From positions 7,903-23,152 of the forward strand of contig PLCG01000035.1 in NCBI GenBank assembly GCA_003135575.1: a DNA stretch of 15,250 nucleotides. The letters run 5' to 3'. Below are positions 14,307-15,250 of this stretch, one piece after another. Numbering within the stretch: position 1 is the first letter of the stretch; every line of letters starts with the position of its first letter. This DNA is from Nitrososphaerota archaeon. Lineage in GTDB: Archaea; Thermoproteota; Nitrososphaeria; Nitrososphaerales; Gagatemarchaeaceae. Position numbers and translations under genes: made by a program. The notes beneath the pieces were generated by a model. That model did not search any database and was not told the origin of the DNA. It was given only the letters and a program-made list of their open reading frames with translations.

Positions 14307-14934
14307 TTGAAGGCCTCCTGCGAATTCTTTCTCTCGGTGTCCCGGCTTGCGGCGCGACCTTGGAGAGCTGACCCTCCCTCAGACTCATGAACGCGCTTAC
14401 GGCGCCGCGGGTCTCTGAGGTCTCGGGTTCTGGAAGCGAAAATGCAACTGGCTTCGGCTTGGCGCCCCGCCTGATCCTGAGGACTTGGTCGAGACTCTCG
14501 CTGTTGACGAATGGGTTTGACTTCTTCGCGAGTGACGCGCACCTGTCGTAGACCTGCGCGGCCTTTTGACCATCGCCCGCTATCATGAAATGGTCGTGGG
14601 CCTCTTGCAATAACCACAATGCCTCCCTTATCGAGGTCCCGAAGACCGCTTCGGCCTGCTCCTCGTACATCTTGGCCGCCTCGAGGTAGAGACGGCGGGC
14701 CGCGTTGCCGTTCCCCATCTTTTCGAGGCTGCCCGCTGCGCAGGAACAGCTAAGCGCTGCCCGTGCCTTGAGACCTCTGCTGAGAGAGTCGCCTGCGTCC
14801 CGAAGATAGAATACTACGGCCTCCCCAAACCTTTCGTCTTGCTCAGACCTTGTCGCGGCAAGCCAAGAGTTCGAGGTGTCGGTGATCTTGTCCTTCCATG
14901 TTGTCGCTTGCACGGTATTTGGTTCCAGCAGCAT
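14284..14934 (-). CDS. TPR-like helical protein, first gene of the Pel-like operon
   Basis: A 216-residue soluble protein. Residues 15-135 form paired helices resembling TPR/SNAP-like repeats (AAxLYxxAAKMYEEQAE, WLLQEAHDHFMIAGDGQKAAQVYDR). The last 70 residues are Pro-, Arg- and Ser-rich and probably disordered. It holds the place of PelE, which also has TPR repeats, but lacks the membrane helices, so this is only a positional analogy. It overlaps the glycosyltransferase gene by 23 bases. The start is doubtful: CTTAAAAC (14935-14942) touches the ATG and would put transcription at about 14912, which matches an in-frame GTG at 14913 (codon 8). If this box is real, GTG is the start. Confidence 0.7.
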   Translation of the reverse strand: MLLEPNTVQATTWKDKITDTSNSWLAATRSEQDERFGEAVVFYLRDAGDSLSRGLKARAALSCSCAAGSLEKMGNGNAARRLYLEAAKMYEEQAEAVFGTSIREALWLLQEAHDHFMIAGDGQKAAQVYDRCASLAKKSNPFVNSESLDQVLRIRRGAKPKPVAFSLPEPETSETRGAVSAFMSLREGQLSKVAPQAGTPRERIRRRPSIETSIAS

Positions 14935-14942
14935 GTTTTAAG
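14935..14942 (-). promoter_or_regulatory. TATA-like box of the Pel-like operon
   Basis: CTTAAAAC on the minus strand. Its centre is 26 bases from an in-frame GTG (14913) but directly next to the ATG (14934). The fit to GTG follows the leaderless pattern of the neighbouring genes. Confidence 0.4.
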
Positions 14943-14950
14943 GCGGAATC

Positions 14951-14985
14951 AGCTTTCTACAGGAGTCATCATCAGGTACAAAGCT
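14951..14985. promoter_or_regulatory. Inverted repeat, candidate operator between glmS and the Pel-like operon
   Basis: AGCTTTCTAC (14951-14960) and GTACAAAGCT (14976-14985) are complementary at 9 of 10 bases around a 15-base spacer. It sits in the middle of the 106-base divergent region, between the TATA-like boxes of the two sides (14935-14942 and 15009-15015). This is where a shared regulator dimer would bind. Confidence 0.5.
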
Positions 14986-15008
14986 CCAGAGCAAAGTTGG
15001 CTCCCCGA

Positions 15009-15015
15009 TTAATAT
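15009..15015 (+). promoter_or_regulatory. TATA box of glmS
   Basis: TTAATAT, centred 29 bases ahead of the TTG at 15041, giving a predicted leader of 2-3 bases. The ATG at 15014 overlaps the box, which argues against its use as a start. Confidence 0.45.
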
Positions 15016-15040
15016 GCCCCAGCGGGACGAATGGTCAGAT

Positions 15041-15250
15041 TTGTGTTCGATCATCGGCTACCTCGGCTCTGGCGACGGCGCTCCTCTCCTCGTGAAAGCT
15101 CTCAGACGGATGGAATATCGCGGCTATGACAGCGCTGGGGTCGCGATGCTCTCCGATGGCGGGATCCAGCTTCGAAAGGGCATCGGGAAGGTCGAGCAGG
15201 TCAACACGGCCAAGCAGCTGGACGCGCTCCCGGGCAAGGTCGGAATCGGG
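15041..15250 (+). CDS. glmS: Glutamine--fructose-6-phosphate aminotransferase, N-terminal part, runs off the window
   Basis: The first 70 residues of GlmS, which makes glucosamine-6-phosphate from fructose-6-phosphate and glutamine, the first step to UDP-GlcNAc. The start is read as TTG followed at once by TGT, giving Met-Cys2-Ser-Ile-Ile-Gly; after Met removal this Cys is the glutaminase nucleophile. LRRMEYRGYDSAGVA (residues 19-33) is the family signature. An in-frame ATG at 15014 would put nine residues before the Cys and is rejected. The gene is divergent from the Pel-like operon and shares a 106-base promoter region with it. The isomerase part lies outside the window. Confidence 0.92.
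   Translation, partial: MCSIIGYLGSGDGAPLLVKALRRMEYRGYDSAGVAMLSDGGIQLRKGIGKVEQVNTAKQLDALPGKVGIG

Overview
The window reads as a piece of an archaeal chromosome, most likely from the class Nitrososphaeria (Thaumarchaeota in the broad sense), with high GC. Evidence: a complete archaeal transcription factor B; two small archaeal winged-helix proteins; the start of a sensor protein of a type I recall from Nitrososphaera-like histidine kinases; and TATA boxes about 22-31 bases ahead of many start codons, which predicts leaderless mRNAs. The exact lineage is inference. No tRNA, rRNA, CRISPR array or insertion sequence was seen.

Left part (1-4286, all minus strand): a partial sensor protein, a 34-residue C2H2 zinc-finger protein, a winged-helix regulator in an apparent operon with a PIG-L deacetylase, a WbqC-family protein (probable CTG start), TFB, and a second winged-helix regulator followed by two hairpins. 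This is a sugar-modification plus transcription-factor neighbourhood.

Middle part (4373-10086): two secreted Spherulin-4 (GH135-like) proteins flank an ATP-grasp ligase. One has a long Thr/Ala stalk; the other lacks the stalk and has Gln in place of one residue of the Asp-Glu pair. Next comes a plus-strand unit: a YVTN beta-propeller surface protein with Thr-rich stalk and C-terminal membrane anchor, an overlapping coiled-coil protein, and a small two-helix membrane protein broken by a frameshift.

Right part (10177-15250): a tight minus-strand operon of four genes (helical TPR-like protein, PelF-like glycosyltransferase, UDP-hexose/HexNAc 4-epimerase, PelG-like 12-helix transporter), divergent from glmS across a 106-base region that holds a 10-base-arm inverted repeat. 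GlmS makes glucosamine-6-phosphate, the precursor of UDP-GlcNAc. The epimerase, with Gly at the position that gates N-acetyl sugars, could give UDP-GalNAc. The PelF-like enzyme could polymerise it and the PelG-like transporter export it. Sph3-type Spherulin-4 enzymes cut alpha-1,4-GalNAc polymers in fungi.

Main hypothesis: the window encodes an archaeal Pel / galactosaminogalactan-like exopolysaccharide system, assembled from parts known in bacteria (Pel) and Aspergillus (GAG), with the hydrolases carried by separate genes. The parts are visible in the sequence; the polymer and the joint function are inference.
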